Positions 7,315 to 14,301 of a stretch of 32,214 nucleotides of DNA are shown here, one piece after another. A program made the position numbers and the translations under genes. The notes beneath the pieces are model-generated. The model searched no databases. It was not told the origin of the DNA and saw only the letters and a program-made list of their open reading frames with translations. Numbering within the stretch: position 1 is the first letter of the stretch; each line of letters begins with the position of its first letter. This stretch comes from UKL13-2 sp964417885 (lineage in GTDB: Bacteria; Pseudomonadota; Gammaproteobacteria; Burkholderiales; Usitatibacteraceae): contig CAYQKN010000032.1 of assembly GCA_964417885.1 (NCBI GenBank), positions 1 through 32,214 on the forward strand. Direction: 5' to 3'.

Positions 7315-8145
7315 CTAGTCGAATCGTGCGGTGACCGACTGGAACGCGTTGCTGCCCGGCTGAACAAAGTTATCAACGATCGTGAAGTGATTGCAGCCGT
7401 CCACGGTCTCGCAAGCGCTGACGCAGCCGGGCCATGCCTGCTGCAGATCATGGGATTGCCGGCGAAAAGCATCGGTGTCGTCGCCGCCGACTGCCAGGTG
7501 CAGCGGGGCAGAAACGGCTGGTTGCAGCATCACCGGCGACAGCATCCTTGCCTGTGCCGGGTCGAGGCGCAGGTCCGCGTTCATTGATACCTGCAGCAAG
7601 GGTGACAGGCTGTATACCCCGCTCAGCGCCGCACCGCCGACGATGCGGCGCGCATCGATGCCGAGGCGGGACCAGTCGGTGGCGAGCAGCATCGTCACCA
7701 GGTGGCCTCCTGCGGAGTGGCCGGTCAGGGCGATGCGTTCCAGCGGCATCTGATGCGCTGCGCCGTGGTGTAACAGCCATGCCAGCGCGTGGCGGCAATC
7801 CGCAACCACTTCTGTCAGGGTGACCTGCGGGCAGAATTGATAGTTGAACGCAGCGAGCGACAGGCCGACATCGACAAATGGCGCGGCGACAAACGAGAAA
7901 TCGGACTTGTCCAGTGACCGCCAGTACCCGCCGTGGATGAATACCACCGTGCCGCGCGCGCTTTCGGCATGGAACAGGTCCAGCCGGTGTCGGTCCGCCG
8001 GGCCGTAGGACAAATCGAGCGTGGCATTGGCGCGGTCGCGGAACCGCGCAGAGGCCTTGCGCCACCGTTCAAAAATCTGCGGATGATCGGGAACCCGCGC
8101 GCGATTGTTGTATTCGCCTTCGAGGGTTGGGTCAATGTGATGCAT
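7315..8145 (-). CDS. Alpha/beta hydrolase (esterase / kynurenine formamidase-like)
   Basis: A protein of 276 residues with a complete alpha/beta-hydrolase triad layout: oxyanion HGGYW at 71-75, nucleophile elbow GHSAGG with Ser144, an acid in the GGDDTDAF segment (Asp222 or Asp223), and His253 in CNHFTIV. The HGG-Y and GHSAGG combination together with the N-terminal YNNRARVPDHP segment resembles the arylformamidase/HSL-like branch, some of which open N-formylkynurenine. There is no kynurenine-pathway neighbour, so a general carboxylesterase is equally possible. No signal peptide, so cytoplasmic. It lies upstream of the efflux operon on the same strand, with 133 bp and a promoter-like signal between, so it is probably a separate unit. 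Confidence 0.85.
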   Translation of the reverse strand: MHHIDPTLEGEYNNRARVPDHPQIFERWRKASARFRDRANATLDLSYGPADRHRLDLFHAESARGTVVFIHGGYWRSLDKSDFSFVAAPFVDVGLSLAAFNYQFCPQVTLTEVVADCRHALAWLLHHGAAHQMPLERIALTGHSAGGHLVTMLLATDWSRLGIDARRIVGGAALSGVYSLSPLLQVSMNADLRLDPAQARMLSPVMLQPAVSAPLHLAVGGDDTDAFRRQSHDLQQAWPGCVSACETVDGCNHFTIVDNFVQPGSNAFQSVTARFD

Positions 8146-8206
8146 GCGCTATGGTAGCTGCTACCGGCCTTGCCGCGCCTTGGTTTATTGCTGTCCCGGC
8201 CCAACA

Positions 8207-8277
8207 TCAAACGCAAGCACCGGGGCGGCTTCCAGAGCATTTTTGCCCCGCCAGGCCCGCCAGTGCTTGAGTTTTAC
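8207..8277. repeat. Intergenic imperfect palindrome, REP-like element copy 1
   Basis: Left arm CAAACGCAAGCACCGG (8208-8223) pairs imperfectly with right arm CCAGTGCTTGAGTTTT (8260-8275), around an inner GC-rich stem and an ATTTTT centre. Compared with the reverse complement of 20056-20124, a gapless 63-base alignment matches at about 44 positions by eye. It lies between the hydrolase and the Lar-like gene, in non-coding DNA. The rest of 8146-8318 shows no gene. Confidence 0.6.
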
Positions 8278-8318
8278 CCATTCTTGCTGAGTACTCGGCC
8301 GCAACACGAGACCTTTGT

Positions 8319-8349
8319 TTGCAAATGTCGTAGATTGACGCGGTATATT
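8319..8349 (+). promoter_or_regulatory. Possible promoter for the Lar-like gene
   Basis: TTGCAA (8319-8324) and TATATT (8344-8349) with a 19-bp spacer, longer than ideal. A start near 8356 would give a 22-nt leader before ATG 8378. Confidence 0.35.
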
Positions 8350-8377
8350 GAGGCGACGCACCACCACCCCGATTGCC

Positions 8378-8719
8378 ATGACCAGCGTATTCGATCAGGA
8401 AAGCCTGAAAACCGTCGAACTCAAGCCGTGCCCGTTTTGCGGTGACAGCGATGTTTCATCGTATGTTCGCGGCGGGACCATCGGCATTGTCGAGTGCCCG
8501 TGTGGAGCACAGATGTCCGCCGAACTGCCGTACCTTGAACGCGACAGCGAGGGGCGATCCTGCCTGTCGGACCAGCAAATCCAGATGATGGAGCGGTTTC
8601 GAAAGAAGCACCGCCTGGCGACGCAGGTTGAAGCGGTCAGCCTTTGGGCCCGATGCCTGGCGGTTGACGCGTGGAACTTGCGGGCGGGAAAACCCGCCGA
8701 TGCTGCCAGTCGCAAATAG
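8378..8719 (+). CDS. Lar-like zinc-ribbon protein (restriction-alleviation family-like)
   Basis: A small protein of 113 residues. It opens with LKPCPFCG (residues 15-22), has a second metal site ECPCG (Cys40, Cys42) and ends with AVDAWNLRAG. The CPFCG head, second cysteine knuckle and A-x-x-AWN-R tail are the pattern of the phage/prophage Lar family, which in the Rac prophage modulates type I restriction. Differences: the second knuckle is C-x-C rather than C-x-x-C, and there is an insertion of about 40 residues (50-90) holding Cys63 and Cys93. ATG 8378 is preferred over TTG 8348 because the latter overlaps the likely -10 box. The gene stands alone beside a tRNA gene, so restriction alleviation is only an inference from family resemblance. 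Confidence 0.65.
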   Translation: MTSVFDQESLKTVELKPCPFCGDSDVSSYVRGGTIGIVECPCGAQMSAELPYLERDSEGRSCLSDQQIQMMERFRKKHRLATQVEAVSLWARCLAVDAWNLRAGKPADAASRK

Positions 8720-8758
8720 CACCAATTTGAAGGAGCGCGTACGCGCGCGGCAGGAATG

Positions 8759-8783
8759 AAAAATGGCCCGCATGGGGCCATTT
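8759..8783 (-). terminator. Rho-independent terminator of tRNA-Leu
   Basis: On the minus strand AAATGGCCC (8783-8775), loop CATGC, GGGCCATTT (8769-8761), then two more T. It lies 8 bases past the tRNA CCA end. Confidence 0.75.
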
Positions 8784-8790
8784 GTCATTT

Positions 8791-8877
8791 TGGTGCCGAG
8801 GGCCGGAATCGAACCGGCACGCCCTTGCAGGCGCGGGATTTTGAGTCCCGTGCGTCTACCAGTTCCGCCACCCCGGC
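8791..8877 (-). tRNA. tRNA-Leu (anticodon CAA)
   Basis: An 87-nt tRNA including an encoded CCA (8791-8793 on the plus strand read as TGG). The acceptor stem GCCGGGG pairs with CCTCGGC with one G-T. The D-arm has GGTAGACGC. The anticodon stem CGGGA/TCCCG encloses loop CTCAAAA with anticodon CAA, decoding UUG. A long variable arm (CGCCTGCAAGGGCG region) marks it as class II, and the T-arm GTGCCGGTTCGATTCCGGC is standard. Its 3' end points toward the Lar-like gene. Confidence 0.96.
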
Positions 8878-8890
8878 AAAATTCGGGTTC

Positions 8891-8916
8891 AAAAGGCAGT
8901 TGCATATTTGCCTTTT
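8891..8916. other. Hairpin between tRNA-Leu and queA
   Basis: AAAAGGCA (8891-8898) and TGCCTTTT (8909-8916) form a perfect 8-bp dyad with a 10-nt loop. Read on either strand it ends in a short T-run, so it could act as a weak bidirectional terminator or as a tRNA leader structure. Confidence 0.35.
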
Positions 8917-8929
8917 TGGTAGGAGGCGG

Positions 8930-8935
8930 ATTATA
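8930..8935 (-). promoter_or_regulatory. -10 box for tRNA-Leu (TATAAT)
   Basis: A perfect TATAAT on the minus strand, about 53 bp upstream of the mature tRNA 5' end. No clear -35. It implies a leader of about 45 nt containing the 8891-8916 dyad. A divergent promoter for queA must lie in the same short space, but I cannot place it. Confidence 0.5.
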
Positions 8936-8971
8936 GCGTAATCTTCGCGGCATTTCCTGATTCCTCCCGCC

Positions 8972-10030
8972 ATGCAACTCTCGGATTTCGACTATCACCT
9001 GCCCGCCGACCTGATCGCGCAGCATCCGGCCGCGGAGCGCACGGCGAGTCGCCTGTTGCACCTGGATGGCCGCACCGGCCATTGGGTTGACCGGCAGTTT
9101 CGCGACCTGCCGGCACAGTTGCAGGCCGGCGATGTGCTGGTGTTCAACAACACCGAAGTCATCAAGGCGCGGCTGCATGGCCGCAAGTCCTCCGGTGGCA
9201 AGGTGGAGGCGCTGATCGAGCGCATCCTGCCGGACGGCAGACGCGCGCTGGCTCATGTGCGTGCGTCCAAGTCACCGTTGCCGGGTTCCACGCTGCAATT
9301 TGCCGCCGGGATCGAGGCAACCATGCTGCGTCGGCAGGACGACTTGTTTGAGCTCGATTTCGGCGCACCGGTGCATGACGTGCTGGCGCAAATCGGCGAA
9401 GTGCCGCTGCCGCCCTACATCGAGCACGGTGCCGACGCAGACGATGAGCGACGCTATCAGACGGTTTACGCCCGCCATCCCGGCTCGGTTGCGGCCCCCA
9501 CGGCGGGGCTGCATTTTGATCAGTCGATGCTGGATCTGCTGCGCCTGCAGGGTGTGCATCTGGCCTACGTCACGCTGCATGTCGGTGCCGGCACCTTCCG
9601 CCCGGTGCGCGACGACGACCTTTCCCGCCACGTCATGCACAGCGAGTGGTACGACGTGCCGGCCGAGACGGTGGCGCTGGTGCAGCAGGCCAGGGCGACC
9701 GGCGGCCGCGTCGTTGCCGTCGGCACCACCAGCACGCGCACACTGGAAGCGGCCTCGGCCACCGGCGTGCTGCGGGCCGGCAGCGGCGAGACGCAAATCT
9801 TCATCACGCCCGGCTACCGGTTCCACACCGTCGATCGCCTGATCACCAACTTTCACCTGCCGAAGTCCACGCTGATGATGCTGGTGTCAGCGTTTGCCGG
9901 CAGCCAGGCCATCCGCGACGCCTACGCGCATGCGGTGGCCGAGCGCTACCGATTTTTCAGCTATGGTGATGCGATGCTGATTGAACCACGCATGCCGGTT
10001 GACACCGCCGAGCGCGGGGCAAGTGGCTAG
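8972..10030 (+). CDS. queA: S-adenosylmethionine:tRNA ribosyltransferase-isomerase
   Basis: QueA, 352 residues, transfers and isomerises the ribosyl part of SAM onto 7-aminomethyl-7-deazaguanine in tRNA to give epoxyqueuosine. Support: the MQLSDFDYHLP-LIAQHPA start, GDVLVFNNTEVIKARLHG (about 53-70), DDERRYQTVYA followed by GSVAAPTAGLHFD, LHVGAGTFRPV, and the C-terminal DRLITNFHLPKST and RFFSYGDAMLI blocks. Full length and undamaged. ATG 8972 starts the conserved N-terminus; no strong ribosome binding site is visible. Its usual partner tgt is not next to it here. It is convergent with the PilZ-like gene, 50 bases apart, with no clear terminator between. Confidence 0.97.
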   Translation: MQLSDFDYHLPADLIAQHPAAERTASRLLHLDGRTGHWVDRQFRDLPAQLQAGDVLVFNNTEVIKARLHGRKSSGGKVEALIERILPDGRRALAHVRASKSPLPGSTLQFAAGIEATMLRRQDDLFELDFGAPVHDVLAQIGEVPLPPYIEHGADADDERRYQTVYARHPGSVAAPTAGLHFDQSMLDLLRLQGVHLAYVTLHVGAGTFRPVRDDDLSRHVMHSEWYDVPAETVALVQQARATGGRVVAVGTTSTRTLEAASATGVLRAGSGETQIFITPGYRFHTVDRLITNFHLPKSTLMMLVSAFAGSQAIRDAYAHAVAERYRFFSYGDAMLIEPRMPVDTAERGASG

Positions 10031-10080
10031 GGCTCGACTGGCGCGACGTCGAATGCCGCCATTCTCCAGCCCCGGCCCTG

Positions 10081-11607
10081 CTATTTGATGCGTCCGAGCA
10101 GGATCGTGAAGCGTTCCTCACCGATCTGTACCTGGAAGCGCGGATTGACGCGGTAGACCGATTCGCTGGCAACGATGGAATCGCCGCGCCCCGATTCGTC
10201 TTCGCCCGGCACATAAATCGCGGACGCGGGTGGTCGCAGGGTTTCTCCCTCCAGCGGGTATTCGAGCATGACCGGGCGTGCCTGCTTGGAAATGAAATTG
10301 ATGCCGATGACGTCGCGCGTGCCGCCCGGCAGCAGCGCCTTGCGGCTGACGATTCCCAGCAGCACCGGCAGCGCCGGATCCAGCCGCACCGCGGCCAGGT
10401 CGCCGACCTGGATGTGCTCGGCCTCCGGCCCCGAGATGGCGAGGCCGAGGCCCGACTCACTCACGTCCAACACTTGCAACACCTTGCGCGCAGGGTCAAA
10501 GGGCGCGAATTCGGAGGTTTCGACAAAGCGGCTCACGCCGTCGCCGCGGTGGGTGATGGGAAAATCCCGTGTCGCCGGCAGCATCATTGGCGGGGCGGTA
10601 TTGATGCCAATCGCCCGGCTGACGATGTCGTTCATGCCGAAATAGACCTCGACGTCGATGCCGGTCTTGACCGGGTGGCGGGCGCTTTTCTCCGTCGCGT
10701 CCTGCTCCAGCAGTGAAAATTCGCGCGTCAGGTAATTGATGACGCCAAGATGCTCCTCAATCCGGAACGTCATGCCCAGGCCGAAGCCGGGAAAGATCAT
10801 CCCCTGGTGAAAATACTCGATCGCGCGATCGAGCTGGCGCAACAGTGGCGCGATCGGCAGGAAAATCTGCCGGCCCGGGTGCGGGCGCGCCTGATTGCCA
10901 TGCGTGCCGGGGGCGACGCCGAGGCCGTGTGTCTGGTCGAGGTCGGTGCAGAGGCAGGCCTCATTCTCGAGGGCCTCGTGCGAAATCATCAGTGCCGGCA
11001 TCCAGGCGGCCAGCCAGTTGTCGAGGATCTCGATCTGCCGCGCGCTCAGGTTGCCGCTGGCCAGCCGGTCGAGCAGCAGCGCGCGCGCATACAGTGATTC
11101 GACAGTCGTTTCGATCGCCTCGCCCTCGATCCTGACGCTGACAATGAGATCCGACAGGCCCGCGCCAAGCGCGCGCGACAACAGCGCGTGGTGCTGGCTC
11201 GCGGATCCCGGACCGCGGCCGGCAATCTGCCGCCACTTGGCATCGTGTCCGGTGAGCAGGATGGCATAGGCAATGGCATGCGCGCGCTTGTCAGTCGCGA
11301 TGGCGTCGTCATCGACCACGCGCTCGCCGATCTGCCTGCCGACCACCGCCAGCCGCTCAAACTGGTCGGCAATCCAGTCGTACTCGCCGCGTTCGGTTTC
11401 GCTGCGGAACAGGGTGGTGTTGAGGGCGCTGTCGCAGGCGCCGCGTGACAGGGCATCGAAGGCATCGACAGCCCAGATCAGCGCATCGGAGAGCGCGCCG
11501 CCCGACTGCTGGCGTGCCGCGACCCGCAGGTCGGCAATGATGCTTTCCAGTCCGGCACGTTGCGCGTCGCCGGGCTGTCCCTGGCGGAATTGACCGGCCG
11601 CGCTCAT
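10081..11607 (-). CDS. PilZ-like domain protein with long helical N-terminal region
   Basis: A cytoplasmic protein of 508 residues, no signal peptide or membrane segment. The N-terminal two thirds are mostly helical and unrecognised. A PilZ-like beta-barrel is suggested at about 305-440: DVSESGLGLAI (381-391) matches the second PilZ motif (D/N-x-S-x-x-G), followed by a VGDLAAVRL strand and an IGINFIS strand. The usual RxxxR motif is not found; the matching place reads SARHPVKTG, so c-di-GMP binding is doubtful. The start is ATG 11605-11607, 13 bases after the upstream gene's stop; a GTG at 11634 would overlap that gene. It is co-directional with an unknown protein and an HNH nuclease. Role unknown; c-di-GMP-linked regulation is only a guess. 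Confidence 0.7.
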   Translation of the reverse strand: MSAAGQFRQGQPGDAQRAGLESIIADLRVAARQQSGGALSDALIWAVDAFDALSRGACDSALNTTLFRSETERGEYDWIADQFERLAVVGRQIGERVVDDDAIATDKRAHAIAYAILLTGHDAKWRQIAGRGPGSASQHHALLSRALGAGLSDLIVSVRIEGEAIETTVESLYARALLLDRLASGNLSARQIEILDNWLAAWMPALMISHEALENEACLCTDLDQTHGLGVAPGTHGNQARPHPGRQIFLPIAPLLRQLDRAIEYFHQGMIFPGFGLGMTFRIEEHLGVINYLTREFSLLEQDATEKSARHPVKTGIDVEVYFGMNDIVSRAIGINTAPPMMLPATRDFPITHRGDGVSRFVETSEFAPFDPARKVLQVLDVSESGLGLAISGPEAEHIQVGDLAAVRLDPALPVLLGIVSRKALLPGGTRDVIGINFISKQARPVMLEYPLEGETLRPPASAIYVPGEDESGRGDSIVASESVYRVNPRFQVQIGEERFTILLGRIK

Positions 11608-11620
11608 TTCCGGCCTGCCA

Positions 11621-12154
11621 TCAGGCGGCCGCACCGGCGGTCATCGCGGCGCGAAATGCGGTGCGGAGCCGGTCGTCGCCCGACGGCGAACCGGCCAGGC
11701 TCCAGCCCGGTATCCGGTATGCCGATTCCAGCGCCGCATTGACCGGCTGCCGGCCAAAGAACTGCGCGTTGCGCGGCGCAATATGCAAGCCCATGCGCGC
11801 GATCACCACGTTCTCCGCTGCTGCGGGAAAATGGTTTTCAAAGTACCGTGCGGTCCCGCTGAACAGGGTGATTTCCTGCGCCAGGTAGGCCAGTTCCAGC
11901 AATGCCAGCGGCAGCGACTTGTCCTGCGGCGATTCCTGCACCGCAAGGATCAATGCCTCGGCGCCCAGCCGCCGCTCACCTTCGTCGAACAATTCGCGCG
12001 CAAGGCGGATGATCGGTCCGGACTTGCCGCGGATCGCGGCCAGGTCGGGAAACTGCACCGCGATATAACGATCGCGCAGGCGCTTGCGGCGCAAGTCGGC
12101 AACCAGTTGCGAGGCACGAAATGACAACGCCGTTTCAGCTCTGGTGACAGTCAT
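11621..12154 (-). CDS. Hypothetical helical protein upstream of PilZ-like gene
   Basis: A protein of 177 residues of unknown function. It looks soluble and mostly alpha-helical. The middle (about 55-100) has paired amphipathic helices (IIRLARELFDEGERRL, LPLALLELAYLAQE) that could be TPR-like. There is no signal peptide and no catalytic motif I recognise. The start is ATG 12152-12154; a GTG at 12178 is possible, but neither has a good ribosome binding site. It stops 13 bases before the PilZ-like gene, which suggests cotranscription and perhaps a shared task. 73 bases separate it from the HNH gene upstream. Confidence 0.7.
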   Translation of the reverse strand: MTVTRAETALSFRASQLVADLRRKRLRDRYIAVQFPDLAAIRGKSGPIIRLARELFDEGERRLGAEALILAVQESPQDKSLPLALLELAYLAQEITLFSGTARYFENHFPAAAENVVIARMGLHIAPRNAQFFGRQPVNAALESAYRIPGWSLAGSPSGDDRLRTAFRAAMTAGAAA

Positions 12155-12227
12155 GGCGGGAAAGTGAAAAATGGGCACTGCCGCGGGGTGGAAATCGTCC
12201 GGCGCGAGCGCGGCCGGACGGCCGCGA

Positions 12228-12938
12228 CTAGCTCAGGTGGACCCGGCTCTGCGCACTGACATGCTGTTTCAGGAATTCCATCTGGTCGGCCAGGATGCGG
12301 CGATTGGCGAGGATCAGGAATTCGGCGCGATTGGGCACATACGGCGCATAGATCAATTCCATGTGCGCCTCCTCGGGTAGCCGGCTGCCCTTGCGCTCGT
12401 TGCACGGCCGGCAGGCGGTGACGACATTCATCCAGGTATCCTGGCCGCGGCGCGAGTAGGGGATCACATGGTCGCGGGTCAGCTTCGAATGGGAAAAGAT
12501 GCCGCCGCAATAGCCGCAAACATGCCGGTCGCGATGGAACAGCTCGCGATTGTTCAGCGGCGGTACCTGATTGAAGCTCTTCATCGCCATCGCCTTGCCG
12601 CGGATGGCAATGATCGAGGCCGCCGTGACGGTCGATATTTCGCCAGTATCGCGGCATTTGCCGCCCGACACGGTGAAGGCCTCGCTGCCGGTCTCCCAGG
12701 CCACCCGCTCCTTGGCGTAATACCAGACGGCGTGCTGCCAGGTAATCCAGCGATGCGGGATGCCGTTCTGGTCCAGCGTCAGGATCAGCGGGTAGCGCTT
12801 GGCCTCAGGGGAAAAAAGCGAAAAAGCCGGCTCCAGCGGCTCGCGTGGCTGCGGATTCGCCGCCGGCAACCTGGCCTGCCTGGTGGCGAGCCTCGTTTGC
12901 AATTTCTGGTGCGGGGCGGCTTTGCTTCGATGCTGCAC
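12228..12938 (-). CDS. HNH endonuclease
   Basis: A protein of 236 residues. The HNH fold is clear at about 134-187: zinc cysteines CGYC (141, 144), the RDHVIPYSRRG catalytic strand with His157, WMNVVTACRPCNERKG with the second cysteine pair (176, 179) and the motif asparagine. Upstream lie a KRYPLILTLD strand and an HRWITWQHA segment common to betaproteobacterial HNH proteins of this type. The start is GTG 12936-12938, fixed by AAGGAG at 12944-12949 with 5-base spacing; the longer frame to 13037 lacks such a site. The first ~45 residues are basic and low-complexity, an extension relative to relatives I remember. Substrate unknown; not visibly part of a restriction system. Confidence 0.88.
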   Translation of the reverse strand: MQHRSKAAPHQKLQTRLATRQARLPAANPQPREPLEPAFSLFSPEAKRYPLILTLDQNGIPHRWITWQHAVWYYAKERVAWETGSEAFTVSGGKCRDTGEISTVTAASIIAIRGKAMAMKSFNQVPPLNNRELFHRDRHVCGYCGGIFSHSKLTRDHVIPYSRRGQDTWMNVVTACRPCNERKGSRLPEEAHMELIYAPYVPNRAEFLILANRRILADQMEFLKQHVSAQSRVHLS

Positions 12939-13021
12939 GTTTTCTCCTTCCGGTCCGCGCTTGGCGAAATGGGGTACCAACGGCGATAATTGCATTGCGA
13001 GACAAATCTTAACTTGCGGCC

Positions 13022-13036
13022 TGACTGCAACAGTCA
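13022..13036. other. Short dyad in HNH/ppa divergent region
   Basis: TGACTG-CAA-CAGTCA is a perfect 6-bp dyad lying between the divergent HNH and ppa genes. A possible operator; no regulator is adjacent. Confidence 0.3.
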
Positions 13037-13094
13037 CGGGAGAACGCCCCCGCGGCTAGAGGCTAACTGAAAACCCCCCTCCTGAGAAGCCCCC

Positions 13095-13643
13095 ATGAAT
13101 CTAGACAGAGTCGACTCCGGCTACGATGTCCCGAACGACGTCAATGTGGTCATTGAAATTCCGATGAACGGTGACCCGATCAAATTCGAACTGGACAAGG
13201 CGACTGGCGCATTGTTCGTTGACCGTTTCATGTCCACCTGCATGCACTACCCGTGCAACTACGGCTACATCCCGCACACGCTGTCCGACGACGGCGATCC
13301 GGTTGACGTACTGGTGGTGACGCCATTTCCGCTGATTCCGGGGGTGGTGGTGCGCTGCCGGCCGATCGGCATGCTGAAGATGACCGACGAGGCCGGCGGC
13401 GACGAAAAGCTGCTGGCGGTGCCGATCGACAAACTGACCCCGATCTATCGCAAGGTGCAGTCGCCGCGCGACCTGCCTGAACTGACGATGAACCAGATCG
13501 CCCATTTTTTTCAGCACTACAAGGATCTTGAACCCGGCAAATGGGTCAAGGTGCAGGGCTGGGTCGGCCCCGAGGAGGCCAAGAAAGCGATTCTTGACGG
13601 CATCAAGAAATTCAAGTCGTTGCGCAAGAAGCCCAAATACTGA
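13095..13643 (+). CDS. ppa: Inorganic pyrophosphatase (soluble, family I)
   Basis: A protein of 182 residues that hydrolyses pyrophosphate to two phosphates and so drives biosynthetic reactions in the cytoplasm. The family I signature DDGDPVDVLVV (65-75) holds the Mg-binding aspartates. Also conserved are the FELDKATGALFVDR block (31-44), HYPCNYGYIPHT (51-62) and the C-terminal PGKWVKVQGW segment. Length is normal for the hexameric bacterial form. ATG 13095 gives the conserved start. It is divergent from the HNH gene; a gap of 220 bp (13644-13863) follows, in which I see no gene, terminator or convincing promoter. Confidence 0.97.
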   Translation: MNLDRVDSGYDVPNDVNVVIEIPMNGDPIKFELDKATGALFVDRFMSTCMHYPCNYGYIPHTLSDDGDPVDVLVVTPFPLIPGVVVRCRPIGMLKMTDEAGGDEKLLAVPIDKLTPIYRKVQSPRDLPELTMNQIAHFFQHYKDLEPGKWVKVQGWVGPEEAKKAILDGIKKFKSLRKKPKY

Positions 13644-13863
13644 TTTCGCAGGCGCACACCGCAATAGACGCGCATGTGGCGCGACCAATCCGCACAGGGC
13701 AAGCGTGCGGAGTATTCATGCGCCGGTTCAATGTTCTGCCGGTGACGGCAATTGAGGCGGCGGCGTGCTCCCGCCGGCGACGTCCGTGGTGAATGGCACG
13801 GCGGCCTATTGCACGCCGAACGCGGGTATGATGCGGCTGCCATTGTCACAATGTGTCTGAGAA

Positions 13864-14301
13864 ATGATCCTGCCGGAACCGTATACCGTAGAAATCTGCG
13901 ACTGGAAGCAGCGCGACGCACTGCTCAAGGTGCGCTATGCCGTGTTTGTCGAGGAACAGAAGGTTCCGGTCGAAATCGAGCAGGACGACAAGGACCCGGT
14001 CAGCGTACATGTGCTGGCACGCGATTCCCGCGGTGAAGTCATCGGCACGGCACGGCTGATCTTGCAGGAATTGCCGCGGATCGGCCGCATGGCGGTGCTG
14101 AAGCCCTGGCGGCGATCCGGCGTCGGCGCGGCGATGCTGGAGGCGTTATGTGCCGAGGCAAAGCGGCGCGGCTACAGCGAAATCATGCTCAACGCACAGA
14201 CCCACGCAACGCCGTTCTACTTCAAACACGGGTTCCTGTCGCATGGCCCCGAGTTCGCCGAGGCCGGCATTCCTCATCAGGAAATGCGCAAGCAGATTTA
14301 G
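13864..14301 (+). CDS. GNAT family N-acetyltransferase (ElaA/YjcF-like)
   Basis: A protein of 145 residues. The acetyl-CoA-binding motif A is IGRMAVLKPWRRSGVGAAML (73-92), with the R-x-x-G-x-G/A pyrophosphate loop. The N-terminal LLKVRYAVFVEEQKVP segment is typical of the ElaA/YjcF branch, and the C-terminal ATPFYFKHGF is motif B. The acceptor substrate is unknown. The start is ATG 13864; no strong ribosome binding site. Its stop overlaps the stop of the convergent ygfZ by 4 bases, so the two 3' ends are antisense and no terminator fits between them. Confidence 0.9.
   Translation: MILPEPYTVEICDWKQRDALLKVRYAVFVEEQKVPVEIEQDDKDPVSVHVLARDSRGEVIGTARLILQELPRIGRMAVLKPWRRSGVGAAMLEALCAEAKRRGYSEIMLNAQTHATPFYFKHGFLSHGPEFAEAGIPHQEMRKQI

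Noticed and set aside
8735..8746. GCGCGTACGCGC palindrome after the Lar-like gene
   Set aside because: A 12-bp self-complementary GC run is unremarkable in this composition and lies beside the genuine tRNA terminator.
8791..8877. Search for a duplicated tRNA 3' end marking an attachment site
   Set aside because: No second copy of the tRNA-Leu T-arm/acceptor sequence was seen in the window, so no att site is annotated.
13644..13863. TATGAT at 13827-13832 as a promoter for the GNAT gene
   Set aside because: No -35 at a fitting distance and the sequence context is GC-rich; too weak to list.
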